NCBI GenBank assembly: GCA_964516325.1
Contig: CAZFAP010000036.1
Coordinates: 1-31,205 of the forward strand
From: CAZFAP01 sp964516325
GTDB lineage: Bacteria > Auribacterota > JABMQX01
Length of the DNA stretch: 31,205 bases
Direction of reading: 5' to 3'
A program made the position numbers and the translations under genes. Position 1 is the first letter of the stretch, and the number at the start of each line of letters is the position of its first letter. The notes under the pieces were generated by a model, which saw only the letters and a program-made list of their open reading frames with translations, ran no database searches and was not told the DNA's origin. Shown here piece by piece: positions 6,800 through 15,149 of this stretch.

Positions 6800-7777
6800 T
6801 TGAGGCACGTTCAGCGGGTCAACCACAAGCCCGCATCCCTGATCGCGCACGAGCTTCCGAAAGAGCGGGGAATCGGGCGCGATAGCCGGGACTTCGCAGG
6901 CCATAAGCTCGAAGAGCTTCAGGGGACAGAGCACGTCGTGCATTGGAGCGGGATGATAGAGCAGCAGTCCGGCGGTGGCGCCTGAACAATGCTCAAAAAC
7001 ATCCCTGTGCGGGACTTCCCCGAGGTATTCGACAAGCCCTCTTTTCTCGTACGACAAGATCTCGGATCGAAGCCCCTCGTCTTCGACCGGCCCGAGAAGG
7101 CGCAGGCGGATATGGGTTCTGCCCGCGACCATTGCCACTGATTCAAGCATCTCGCGTGCCCCGCGCATCCGGGTGATCGTGCCGCAGTGAACCACGAATG
7201 GGCTGATGGGCGCTTGACGCCTCTTCGATTTTGCGTCAGAGGGAATGTATTCGAGCGGGGGGTAGTTATGCAGAATTACTTTCGAAGCAATGTGGGGCGA
7301 ACACTCCTCGGATGGAACGATCACAGCGGACAGAAACGGCGCAACGGCGCTTTCAAAAAGCCTTGCTAATCCGGAGATGATTGGCCGCGCCCAGCGTGGC
7401 AAATAGGGCTTACCAAGAATGTCCTTCGGGAAGTCCTCGTGGGACTCATAGATTGCCTCCTTGCCGAGGAGGCGCAAAAGCAACCCCGAAAAGATAAGTT
7501 CGGGATCGTGGAAGTGATAGATGTCTGCGTGCTCTCTGAGCATCCTTGGCAAAATGGTCGTCGAAAAGAGGATTCTTCTGAACCTTGATGACGGCGCTCG
7601 CAACGGCTTGATATGCACACCGTCAACGACCTCTGCCCGTCGGTGCGATGCCATGACCACAACGTCGCACCCGGCTCGGGCGAGACTGCGTGCCTCTTTA
7701 TGGAACATGCAGACGTGCGTGGCAGGGCGCACGGTTGAGAACATCACAACCTTCGGACGCTTAGTTTTTCGGCTCAT
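6644..7777 (-). CDS. GT4-type glycosyltransferase (intact paralogue)
   Basis: 377 residues, GT-B fold: KVVMFSTVRPATHVCMF at the N-terminus, YHFHDPELIFSG and YESHEDFPKDI in the first domain; FVVHCGTITRMRGA, LGPVEDEGLR and LKLFELMACEVPAIA in the second. The gene at 3752-4887 is its paralogue: same length to the original stop, same motifs, clearly different through most of the sequence but almost identical over the last 50 codons. The two presumably arose by duplication and add similar sugars in the same glycan. ATG 7777 is the start; the gap to the methyltransferase upstream is 60 bases, without an obvious promoter. Confidence 0.87.
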   Translation of the reverse strand: MSRKTKRPKVVMFSTVRPATHVCMFHKEARSLARAGCDVVVMASHRRAEVVDGVHIKPLRAPSSRFRRILFSTTILPRMLREHADIYHFHDPELIFSGLLLRLLGKEAIYESHEDFPKDILGKPYLPRWARPIISGLARLFESAVAPFLSAVIVPSEECSPHIASKVILHNYPPLEYIPSDAKSKRRQAPISPFVVHCGTITRMRGAREMLESVAMVAGRTHIRLRLLGPVEDEGLRSEILSYEKRGLVEYLGEVPHRDVFEHCSGATAGLLLYHPAPMHDVLCPLKLFELMACEVPAIAPDSPLFRKLVRDQGCGLVVDPLNVPQIADAIIYLLEHPREAEGMGRRGRKLAEEKYNWESESKKLLLLYERLLGKRA

Positions 7778-7837
7778 GGGAATGTGTCCAGAAAGAGAGA
7801 GCTTCCCTTGCCCGGACGATTGGCGCGCCGCCAGCTT

Positions 7838-8575
7838 TTATCGAACCCGTACGGACCGTCGCTTCCTGAGCGCAACCGTGGTCAGCGTCTCACGGGCTAT
7901 GAACGCGAACCTCATGCCGCGCTCCAAATGCTGCTCCCTTATCCTTATGTCTACTACCTCGCCTCTTGCGGCTTCCTCAATTATCGCCAGCAACTGTTTG
8001 TTGGTGTAATAGGACACGACGGGCGGTCCGAGGTTCGCCCAGTGCGCAAAGAGTTCAAGGCGGCGAGGCGTGAACAGCGAGACGAGGGTCTTGATATAGA
8101 ACACAACGGTCATGGCGAACGAAGGGTGCATTGCCTGCTCGAAAACCGTCAGGTAGCCGCCATCCCTCAGCAGGCTTATGCAACTGACGATCGCCCGCTT
8201 GGCATACCCTCTGGACTGCCGCCGAGTCCTTCCAACAAGGTGATGCAGCACCTCCCCCATGATAACAAAATCGAATTTTTTGCCGATCGACGCGACGAAG
8301 CGGTCGTCAAGGATTGAACCAAGAAAGCCCTCGCAGCCCAGGCGGGCGGTCGCCCTTGCCAGATAATTCTGGCTGACGTCCATGGCGGAGACTTTGCCGA
8401 TCCGGGTGTTGTTCCTGATGAATTGCAGGGCCGTGCCATCCCCGCAACCCACGTCTATGAGGGTGTCCCCCTCGCGCGCATACCTGTTGACTATTTCGAC
8501 AACGTCAGCGTACCTCCGCGGATGGTACCACGTCTGGTAAGCATCGAAGTAAGCCGCTGTCCTGTCGTCGCTCAT
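7838..8575 (-). CDS. Class I SAM-dependent methyltransferase
   Basis: 245 residues from ATG 8575, which follows GGAGG with a four-base spacer; a GTG at 8590 is possible but has no binding site. Motif I is LIDVGCGDG at 39-47, followed by SAMDVSQNYLARA and FDFVIMGEVLHHL. It is a ubiquinone/sugar-type Methyltransf family member. A hydrophobic stretch (MTVVFYIKTLVSLF) suggests membrane association with a lipid-linked substrate. It lies between two glycosyltransferases in the same direction, so a glycan-methylating role is inferred. Confidence 0.85.
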   Translation of the reverse strand: MSDDRTAAYFDAYQTWYHPRRYADVVEIVNRYAREGDTLIDVGCGDGTALQFIRNNTRIGKVSAMDVSQNYLARATARLGCEGFLGSILDDRFVASIGKKFDFVIMGEVLHHLVGRTRRQSRGYAKRAIVSCISLLRDGGYLTVFEQAMHPSFAMTVVFYIKTLVSLFTPRRLELFAHWANLGPPVVSYYTNKQLLAIIEEAARGEVVDIRIREQHLERGMRFAFIARETLTTVALRKRRSVRVR

Positions 8576-8626
8576 CCCGCCTCCGTGCACGAACTTCGTC
8601 GTGGGCTCCTCGCAGTAAATGCCCTT

Positions 8627-9856
8627 TTATGTACGCTGCGCGGTGAACGCGCTTTTTTGCCTTTCAGCCCCGGTCCGCATGACAGAACCGTACAGCTCGC
8701 AGGTGTCGGAAACGAATTTGTCCCAGCGAAAGACGGCTTGGGCGCGTTTCCGCCCGGCTTCACCCATCGAGCGGCGAAGGTCTCGGTTCTCCGCGAGGGC
8801 CAGGATTGAAGACGCAAGCGCCTGCCGGTCGCCCACCGGAACAAGAAGTCCGGTCTCTCCGTCCACCACCGCTTCCGGGATTCCGCCGACTGGCGTGGCG
8901 ACGACGGGCAGGCCGCAAGCCATTGCCTCTAAGACGACATTTGGAAGGCCCTCATTGCGCGAAGGCAGGACGAGTATATCGCTTGCCTGCATCCAGAGAG
9001 CAACCTCGGCCTCCGGTTTTCGCCCGCAGCAGCGGACTGATTGACTGAAAGCGCAGAGCTTGTTGGGGAGTTGGCCCTCGCCAACAAGGACCAAAACGGC
9101 CCCGGGCGTCTCACGCACGACGGGCTCCCACGCCTCCACAAGGTCGTCGCAACCCTTATCCGACTCCAATCGCCCGACGAAGATAACCACAAAGGATTGG
9201 GGCTGTAAACCCAGACGCCATCGGAGCGACGCCTTCTCGTCGCTCGGACTGAAAAGCTCCGTGTTGACGCTCTTATACAGGACTGTCATTTCACGATGCT
9301 TTCGGGACATGGAGGACATTCTCTCGGCAAGAGCCTTACTGGTCGCGACGGGTGCGTCGCAATTTTCGATGACGTATCGCGTGAGGAGGAAATTCGCTCT
9401 CGATTCCCAGGGATATAGATTGACGTCGCTGCCCCTCGCGTGACAGACACACGGCAGGCCGAAAGCCTTCGAGAGGAGAACCGCCGCCATGCCGCAGGGC
9501 AAAAGACCGTGCGCATGGATGATGTCGAACCGCCGTTCTCGCGACCACTGCCGGAAGGAAACGCACAGCGTTGGGAATATCGCAAAAGGGTCGAACTTGC
9601 GGTAGAAGGCGCCGGGCGGACGCGGGTAGCGGGGGTAGCGAACCGGAATTCCGTCCCACGTATCAGAGCGAGGGACGATTCCAAGGTCCCTCCATTTGGG
9701 ATTCATCCAGAGGATGCGAGGGGAATAAGGAAGGGGGGAAATGACGCGAATGTCCAGGCCCGCGCGCCTTAACGCCAGGCACTCCCGGTGGACAAAAATG
9801 CCGGTTGTGGGATTGGTTTTTCGCGGATACATCTCCGTCAGAACCAATATCCTCAT
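8627..9856 (-). CDS. GT4 glycosyltransferase with EX7E motif
   Basis: 409 residues from ATG 9856. GT4 N-domain: MRILVLTEMYPRKTNPTTG, then DIIHAHGLLPCG; C-domain: VVIFVGRLESDKGCDDL, ILVLPSRNEGLPNVVLEAMACG (containing the complete E-x7-E pair that binds the sugar nucleotide) and GGIPEAVVDGETG. This is one of the more canonical glycosyltransferases here and likely active. ATG 9856 lies just past the stop of the ligase-like gene; an alternative ATG at 9880 would overlap that gene by 20 bases. Neither has a strong ribosome site, so translation is probably coupled. Confidence 0.9.
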   Translation of the reverse strand: MRILVLTEMYPRKTNPTTGIFVHRECLALRRAGLDIRVISPLPYSPRILWMNPKWRDLGIVPRSDTWDGIPVRYPRYPRPPGAFYRKFDPFAIFPTLCVSFRQWSRERRFDIIHAHGLLPCGMAAVLLSKAFGLPCVCHARGSDVNLYPWESRANFLLTRYVIENCDAPVATSKALAERMSSMSRKHREMTVLYKSVNTELFSPSDEKASLRWRLGLQPQSFVVIFVGRLESDKGCDDLVEAWEPVVRETPGAVLVLVGEGQLPNKLCAFSQSVRCCGRKPEAEVALWMQASDILVLPSRNEGLPNVVLEAMACGLPVVATPVGGIPEAVVDGETGLLVPVGDRQALASSILALAENRDLRRSMGEAGRKRAQAVFRWDKFVSDTCELYGSVMRTGAERQKSAFTAQRT

Positions 9857-9860
9857 GGCG

Positions 9861-11258
9861 TCATTGGTCTCCGCCGTCATCCAGCGCCGGGGTGCCCTCC
9901 GAGCGCTCGCGAGAGCCTCCTTCCATCGTCAGGACGACCTGGCTGAGAGCAAGGGTCAACCATATGGTTTTCTGGAAATGCACGTCTCCGAACATCGTCC
10001 GCACAAGGGCAGATAGGAGCAGAGCCCAGGCCAACATTTTCTCCAATGAGCGAGGCTGTCGCGCGATGAAACGACCACAGTGCCACAAGATACCTCCGAG
10101 CAGGATGAGACCGATAAGTCCCAACTCGGCGAAGACGGAGACGTAGGTGTTATGCGCTCCGACGTCGGAGGGACCGATATAATCGGGCATTGTCTCCAGG
10201 ACTCCGGCGATGGCCTGAACGAATCCCCCCGCCCCAACGCCAAGGATCGGGTTGCGAACTCCGAGTGTGACGCCAGCGCGCCAAGTATCAAGACGGGAGA
10301 TTCTTATGACATTCTTGTGGAACATGCTATCCCATCGAGTCTCGAGGACGCTCTCCGTGACGCCAAGGTGCGCGCTCAGCACCTGCATGGTGAACAGGAT
10401 CACCGCAAGAAAACCCATGCCCCCGACTGCGGCAAGCGGCAATATCCTCCTATGGCCAATAAGCACGAGCGGAATGCAAAGTAAAGCCCCGATCCATCCG
10501 CCGCGGCTCTGAGTCAACACCAACCCCAGGACGAGGAAACCACCGGCGCCTATGGCAACCAACTTGGCCCAGGAACGGGCGCCCGGCGCGAAATACATGA
10601 GCAAGACGAGACTCACGACAATATCCCTGGCAAGGTGGTTGGGATTGCCCGTCGAATAAATGAGGCGCGGCGCAAGACCCCAGCGGGGCGCGACGGCGGA
10701 AGCAACGATGGCGAGAAGTGTGCCGACAATGAAACAGACGGAAACCGCCCGGAGTTCGTCCTGTGTCGCCAGGGAAGCCCGAAGCAGCACCCAAAACAGG
10801 GCGAGCTGGGCGGTAGTGAGCACCATGAGAAGCGGGGTCGCTTCCTTTTGGTGAGACCATAGGAACGACAGCCCTATCCAGAAAGCAAAAGCGAAAATCC
10901 ATCGGCTCTGTTTATCGAAGTGAAGGACTCGCCGTCTGATCTGGGCATTGGCAAGTGCGCCGGCGAATGTCACAATCCCCACGGCCTTTACCCCCGAAAG
11001 CCATCCCCCGGCGAAGGCATATATCTGCTCGACGGGAATGAGGAGAATCATGATGCACAAACCTACGAAGGGCTCCAGGAATATCAGGGCGGCGACGACG
11101 CCCCCCGCAGTGAGGGTGACAAACTTGATGATCAGACTCTGTCCAAGCAATGAAGCCCACGCCGATACGGCTATCGAGAATATGATGACGGCGCCCGCCA
11201 GCGGAAGAATTCCTCGCCGGTGCTCTAACGCTATCTCTGGGACGTCGTAGTAAGACAT
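9861..11258 (-). CDS. O-antigen ligase/polymerase-like membrane protein (Wzy_C family)
   Basis: 465 residues with about eleven hydrophobic helices. The Wzy_C (PF04932) hallmarks are visible: LTQSRGGWIGALL in the middle and the large loop ending AHNTYVSVFAELGLIGL. Members either join O-antigen to lipid A-core (WaaL), polymerise repeat units (Wzy), or link glycans to proteins, all on the periplasmic face. Sequence alone does not separate these. It is the first gene after the promoter at 11459-11487, with GGGAG six bases before ATG 11258. The C-terminal 25 residues are acidic and cytoplasmic-looking. Confidence 0.87.
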   Translation of the reverse strand: MSYYDVPEIALEHRRGILPLAGAVIIFSIAVSAWASLLGQSLIIKFVTLTAGGVVAALIFLEPFVGLCIMILLIPVEQIYAFAGGWLSGVKAVGIVTFAGALANAQIRRRVLHFDKQSRWIFAFAFWIGLSFLWSHQKEATPLLMVLTTAQLALFWVLLRASLATQDELRAVSVCFIVGTLLAIVASAVAPRWGLAPRLIYSTGNPNHLARDIVVSLVLLMYFAPGARSWAKLVAIGAGGFLVLGLVLTQSRGGWIGALLCIPLVLIGHRRILPLAAVGGMGFLAVILFTMQVLSAHLGVTESVLETRWDSMFHKNVIRISRLDTWRAGVTLGVRNPILGVGAGGFVQAIAGVLETMPDYIGPSDVGAHNTYVSVFAELGLIGLILLGGILWHCGRFIARQPRSLEKMLAWALLLSALVRTMFGDVHFQKTIWLTLALSQVVLTMEGGSRERSEGTPALDDGGDQ

Positions 11259-11585
11259 GAAACGCTCCCTGATCGAATCTCCTGGCCTGGAACGCGATGC
11301 CCTTCACCAACCGATCAAGCGTGGTTCCTGGGCTGAACTCCCGGCTTCGCGTCATTTTGGGCGGTGGGCCACGCCAACTCCGACGGGCCCATCCCACACG
11401 CAGGGCGTCCGCGCCATGCACTGAACCCGCAGACACCCCTACTTGGCAATGCACCGAAATTTTAGCATACCTTGCAGCCTGCATCAAGGTGACGTTTTTC
11501 CGACACGGGAAGGGTCCGGCAGCTCATCGCAGTTCGGTGGAAGGGCAGAGTTTCACACTGGGGCGACAACCCAAGAAACGCATGC
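11259..11585. other. 327-base gap carrying the promoter of the ligase-led unit
   Basis: No supported gene. It holds the promoter at 11459-11487 and a 5' leader of roughly 190 bases before ATG 11258. I saw no convincing terminator hairpin for the CapK-like gene that ends at 11586. Confidence 0.5.
11459..11487 (-). promoter_or_regulatory. Sigma-70-like promoter of the ligase-led glycosyltransferase unit
   Basis: On the minus strand TTGATG (11487-11482) is followed after exactly 17 bases by TAAAAT (11464-11459). The expected transcript start is near 11451. Confidence 0.65.
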
Positions 11586-12959
11586 TCACGATGCAGCCCG
11601 GACGCGGCAAATGGCAAAACGCCTTTTGCCGGAGGCGGTCGTCGGAAAGTCGGTCGTTTCCTCAAAGGAAACCTTTGTGTCTTCGCCAAGGACGGATTTC
11701 AGAATTTTCGCCAGGAGCTGTGTGTTATCGGGGGTGAGAGAAGGCGAGGGAGTATGCCGAAGGGTGATGGATCCAACTTTGTCCTGGCAAAGCTGAAATT
11801 GGCTCACGGGGATGCGCGTGCGTTGAAGAAGATACGTTGCGAGCACGCCGGAGACCCTCGATCCGTCTGTGCGGTAGAAGAACTCGTTTATCCGGCCGTC
11901 CAGGCGAAGGATGCGGCGGAAAGGAAGCTCCAATGCGGGGTCCGGGTCGGCAATGATCCCGGCGTCGCCGTTTCGGTATCGGATAAGCGGAAGGGCGCGG
12001 TTATCCAGGTCTGTGATCAGGAATTCGCCGGAGCCCGTGGGTGAAATGTTGCCGTGGTCGTCGAGAACCTCAATCGCCGCGTGGTCTTCGGAAATCACGT
12101 GAGGTGCACCGGGGGCAGGACGGTGTCCAAGCGCGTTTATCTCGCCGCAGCCGTAAAAATCCATCACGCGGGCGCCTGTGATTTCTTTTATCTTCTCCGC
12201 CCAGTGGGGAAGGAGAACCTCTGCTGTAGGGTAGATCGCCTCAAATGCGAGTTGCTCCCCCGCGCGTTTAAGATGCTCGCTGAACAGGAACCACGCGGAG
12301 CAATACCCCATGCCATGGCGGATGTTTTGTCGTCGGCAAACCCGCGCGAGCGCGGGGGCCTTTGACTGGTCCAACTCAAAGGCGGGGAAGCAATAAGTGC
12401 CATAAAGGCGGCGGCTGAAGCGGTCTCTCAGCCTTGGCTTGCTCAGCCCCAGGCTTCCGCCGGTGAAAGATAAGGTTGGAAAACCCATCTTGTAGCCGGA
12501 CCAGGCGAGGCCGCGTGCATGACAGGCTTCTTGAAGGAACGATGTCCATGCGTCCATCAGGACAGTCATTGGTTCGCCGGTCGTCCCGCCCGTCGAGCGA
12601 GAGACCGGCTTGAGGCGCGGCAACTCGTCGGAAAGAAACTCACTGTATCGCTGGCGGAGGGTCTCCTTCGTAAGGGGAGGGATGGCGGAGAGGTCGCGCA
12701 GTCCTCGAAAAGAGCCTGGCGAGAAACCCAGTTGGCGAAATAGCTGGCGGTAGTAGGGGACGTGGTCATGGCAGTAGTTCGTCAAAGCGACGAACTTGCG
12801 GTCGCGGAGAGCCTGCAACTCGTCCACAGACATTCTCTGAGCAGCGTCCACCTCGCGGAGAAGGTCGTCCAGCCGTACTCGCCACTTGTACGCGACCAGT
12901 CGTGCGAACAACTTCAAAATCCGCCCGGAATAGTAAACGTGAATCGGATTTTTTGACAC
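11586..12959 (-). CDS. CapK / phenylacetate-CoA ligase-like adenylate-forming enzyme
   Basis: 457 residues from GTG at about 12959, where the family's usual opening begins (KNPIHVYYSGRILKLF, then YKWR); the open frame continues upstream but those residues are low-complexity and overlap another gene. Core features: SRSTGGTTGEPMTVL (the Ser/Thr/Gly-rich P-loop of adenylate-forming enzymes), MDFYGCGEINALG, LPLIRYRNGDAG and RILRLDGR. CapK-like proteins occur in capsule and lipopolysaccharide clusters; the substrate is unknown, possibly a carboxylic acid attached to the glycan. It has its own promoter candidate (13007-13036) and is separated by gaps from both neighbours. Confidence 0.85.
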   Translation of the reverse strand: MSKNPIHVYYSGRILKLFARLVAYKWRVRLDDLLREVDAAQRMSVDELQALRDRKFVALTNYCHDHVPYYRQLFRQLGFSPGSFRGLRDLSAIPPLTKETLRQRYSEFLSDELPRLKPVSRSTGGTTGEPMTVLMDAWTSFLQEACHARGLAWSGYKMGFPTLSFTGGSLGLSKPRLRDRFSRRLYGTYCFPAFELDQSKAPALARVCRRQNIRHGMGYCSAWFLFSEHLKRAGEQLAFEAIYPTAEVLLPHWAEKIKEITGARVMDFYGCGEINALGHRPAPGAPHVISEDHAAIEVLDDHGNISPTGSGEFLITDLDNRALPLIRYRNGDAGIIADPDPALELPFRRILRLDGRINEFFYRTDGSRVSGVLATYLLQRTRIPVSQFQLCQDKVGSITLRHTPSPSLTPDNTQLLAKILKSVLGEDTKVSFEETTDFPTTASGKRRFAICRVRAAS

Positions 12960-13006
12960 GCCGCCTCTTCGCCTCGTGACCGGTTCACTCCCACGATTCT
13001 GTGGCA

Positions 13007-13036
13007 ATGATAACCGAGTCCGACTGGACAGGGCAA
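13007..13036 (-). promoter_or_regulatory. Sigma-70-like promoter of the CapK-like gene
   Basis: TTGCCC (13036-13031) and TATCAT (13012-13007) with an 18-base spacer on the minus strand, predicting a start near 12999, about 40 bases before the GTG start codon. It lies in the 217-base gap after the stop of the preceding glycosyltransferase. Confidence 0.55.
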
Positions 13037-13176
13037 GCTCTTCCTTTCGTTGGGGTCCGGATGGATTTTTGTGGTGTGAGGGTGTGCTTGCGTTTGAGGT
13101 GTTGGCGTGCGCATTTCGCCCTCGCAGGACTTTTGGATGCTTGGTCCCCGAGGACTCGTTCGCTGCGGCGTAAGCC

Positions 13177-14310
13177 TTAAGAGCGAAGTTCGGCGTCAAT
13201 TCGGCGGAGGATGGTCTCCCAGGAGAACTGGTCTTCGACACGCCTTCTGCCGTCGAGGCCGAGTTTATCGGCGAGTTGTGGGTCGAGGAGGAGCTTCAGA
13301 ACCACGTCGGCGAGCTGGTCAATGTTTTCACCATCAACGATGAGGCCGGTGACGCCATCGAGAACCGCTTCGGGGCTGCCTCCCGATTTGCCCGCAATGA
13401 CGGGTCTGCCGCAGGCGCTGGCTTCGAGGAAAACGGCAGGGAAACCCTCGATGCCCTTGGAGCCGCTCTCGGTGTCGGTGGTCTCGACGGAAGGAAGAAC
13501 AAAGAGGTCGCACATTGCGTAAAGCTCAGTGAGTTGTTCATCGTGCACGAATCCGAGGAACTGGACGCGCTGGTCCATTCCGGTCTCGCGTACGAGGGTC
13601 CGCAACTCGTCTTCGGCGGGACCTGTGCCCGCAATCAAATAGAGCGCGTCGGGTACCCGTTCGATGATTTTTGGCAAAGCTTTGATCACCTGAGCATGTC
13701 CTTTTCTGCGGACGAGCCGCGAGACGCTGAAGAGAATTCTTTTCCCGCTGAAGCCATGCTTGTGGAGGAGCGCTTCGCGGTCGACGGCGGGCCGGAAGAC
13801 TTCTGGGTGGGTCCCTGGAGGTATGACGACGGGCGTACGCGAATTGGGGAATCGCGCGAGGAGGGTGTCGCGGGTGAACTGGCTGACGCAAATGATGTGG
13901 CTCGCCCTGGAGAAGATTCTGGACACGACGAGCTTGGTCTTCAGCTTCTCGACGAAAAGCTCGGCGCCGTGTACGAAGATGGACAATCGGATGCCGGTGC
14001 CCTTTGCCAATAGGAGAGCCATGGGACCGTAGGGGAATAGCGCCGCAAGAAGGAGCATGTCAATGGAGAGCTTCTTGACGAGGAGGCGAAAGGGGACAAA
14101 ATCGAGCCAGAAGGATGGGGACTTCAGGTCTCGCTTCGTGAAGCTTACCGGAGTGAAGGTTTCGCCGCCAGTAAGCCCAGGAATTTCTTTGGTGAAATCG
14201 GACACGACGAAGACGCGGTGGCCAAGGCGGCCGAGGCCGTTGGCGACTTCTCGTGAGTAGCGGGCAATTCCGCCCCGCTCGAGATCGTAAGCGAAGAAAA
14301 GGATATTCAT
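13177..14310 (-). CDS. GT4 glycosyltransferase
   Basis: 377 residues from ATG 14310, which overlaps the preceding methyltransferase stop as ATGA (an upstream TTG at 14322 is less likely). N-domain: MNILFFAYDLERGGIARYS, with the Gly-rich acceptor loop, and IFVHGAELF; C-domain: RILFSVSRLVRRKGHAQVI, YLIAGTGP, and GIEGFPAVFLEASACG with a complete E-x7-E pair, then SGGSPEAVLDG. A canonical, probably active sugar transferase; it is the last gene of the overlapping run that began upstream near 21179. Confidence 0.9.
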   Translation of the reverse strand: MNILFFAYDLERGGIARYSREVANGLGRLGHRVFVVSDFTKEIPGLTGGETFTPVSFTKRDLKSPSFWLDFVPFRLLVKKLSIDMLLLAALFPYGPMALLLAKGTGIRLSIFVHGAELFVEKLKTKLVVSRIFSRASHIICVSQFTRDTLLARFPNSRTPVVIPPGTHPEVFRPAVDREALLHKHGFSGKRILFSVSRLVRRKGHAQVIKALPKIIERVPDALYLIAGTGPAEDELRTLVRETGMDQRVQFLGFVHDEQLTELYAMCDLFVLPSVETTDTESGSKGIEGFPAVFLEASACGRPVIAGKSGGSPEAVLDGVTGLIVDGENIDQLADVVLKLLLDPQLADKLGLDGRRRVEDQFSWETILRRIDAELRS

Positions 14311-15101
14311 TTTGGTTTCCAACAGACTGCGATGATGGGGTGGGAGTCGCGGCGAATTCCTTTCACGACAGCCCAGCGGTCGGCTTCTGGCTGTCCCTTA
14401 ACCGTCTCGCCGAGGGCGCCTCTCATCCCCCATTTTAGCCGTTCTCGAGAGGAACGGGGGAAGAGCTTTCGGAGGCGAAGGAAATCGAGCAGCATTGCCC
14501 ACCCGAGGACCCTGCGCGACGCGGCGAAAGGGTTTTCTTGTGTGAACAACTCCACGTCTGCGAAGTAACGAGAGCATAGCTCACGCAGTTCCCGGATGCC
14601 AAATTCGCGAACGTGGTATTCGTTGAGGGGAGTGGGGCTGCCGGGGGAGACGACCCTTTTGTTCGGTGTGGAGAGGATAAGCACGCCGCCCGGTTTCAGG
14701 ACGCGCCGTATCTCGTGCATCACGGCGACATGGTCTTTGGCGTGCTCGATGAGTTCCAGGCAGACAACTGCGTCGAAAGAATTGTCCTCGAAGAGAAGCC
14801 GCTCCGCAGACATGCGACGAAATTCGAGGTTGGGCCGGCCATATTTCGCAGCGGCGTGAGCGATGGCCTGTTCCGACACATCAATGCCGGTCACATGGGC
14901 CGCCCTCTCGGCGAGGATGTCGCCGCCGTACCCTTCCCCGCATCCCACGTCAAGGACATGCTTACCCTCGACGTAGCGGGCCGCGACCTCGTATCGCCGA
15001 CGGTGCCTCAGCTCCAGGTCTATGGGCACTTCGCCGGGGATCATTCTTTCCCCTGAGAAACGGAGTTCGCTGAGCTGGTGTCTGTTTTCTTCCCGGTGCA
15101 T
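14307..15101 (-). CDS. Class I SAM-dependent methyltransferase
   Basis: 264 residues from ATG 15101 (an ATG at 15134 adds 11 residues but lacks a ribosome site). Motif I is VLDVGCGEGYGG at 49-60, followed by TGIDVSEQAI, the Methyltransf_11-type SFDAVVCLELIEH and IRRVLKPGGVLILSTPN. The opening RFSGERMIPGE is common to methyltransferases of polysaccharide clusters, so a glycan or lipid-linked substrate is likely. It is coupled to the following GT4 by an ATGA overlap and starts 48 bases after the flippase stop. Confidence 0.87.
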   Translation of the reverse strand: MHREENRHQLSELRFSGERMIPGEVPIDLELRHRRRYEVAARYVEGKHVLDVGCGEGYGGDILAERAAHVTGIDVSEQAIAHAAAKYGRPNLEFRRMSAERLLFEDNSFDAVVCLELIEHAKDHVAVMHEIRRVLKPGGVLILSTPNKRVVSPGSPTPLNEYHVREFGIRELRELCSRYFADVELFTQENPFAASRRVLGWAMLLDFLRLRKLFPRSSRERLKWGMRGALGETVKGQPEADRWAVVKGIRRDSHPIIAVCWKPK

Positions 15102-15149
15102 GAAGCTGCCTTTCGCTACAAGCCTGGCGCCCATCAGACGGCCGGATGC

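Noticed and set aside
12960..13241. Upstream extension of the CapK-like gene to 551 residues
   Set aside because: The added 94 residues are low-complexity, contain the promoter candidate and overlap the previous gene; the family begins near the GTG at 12959.
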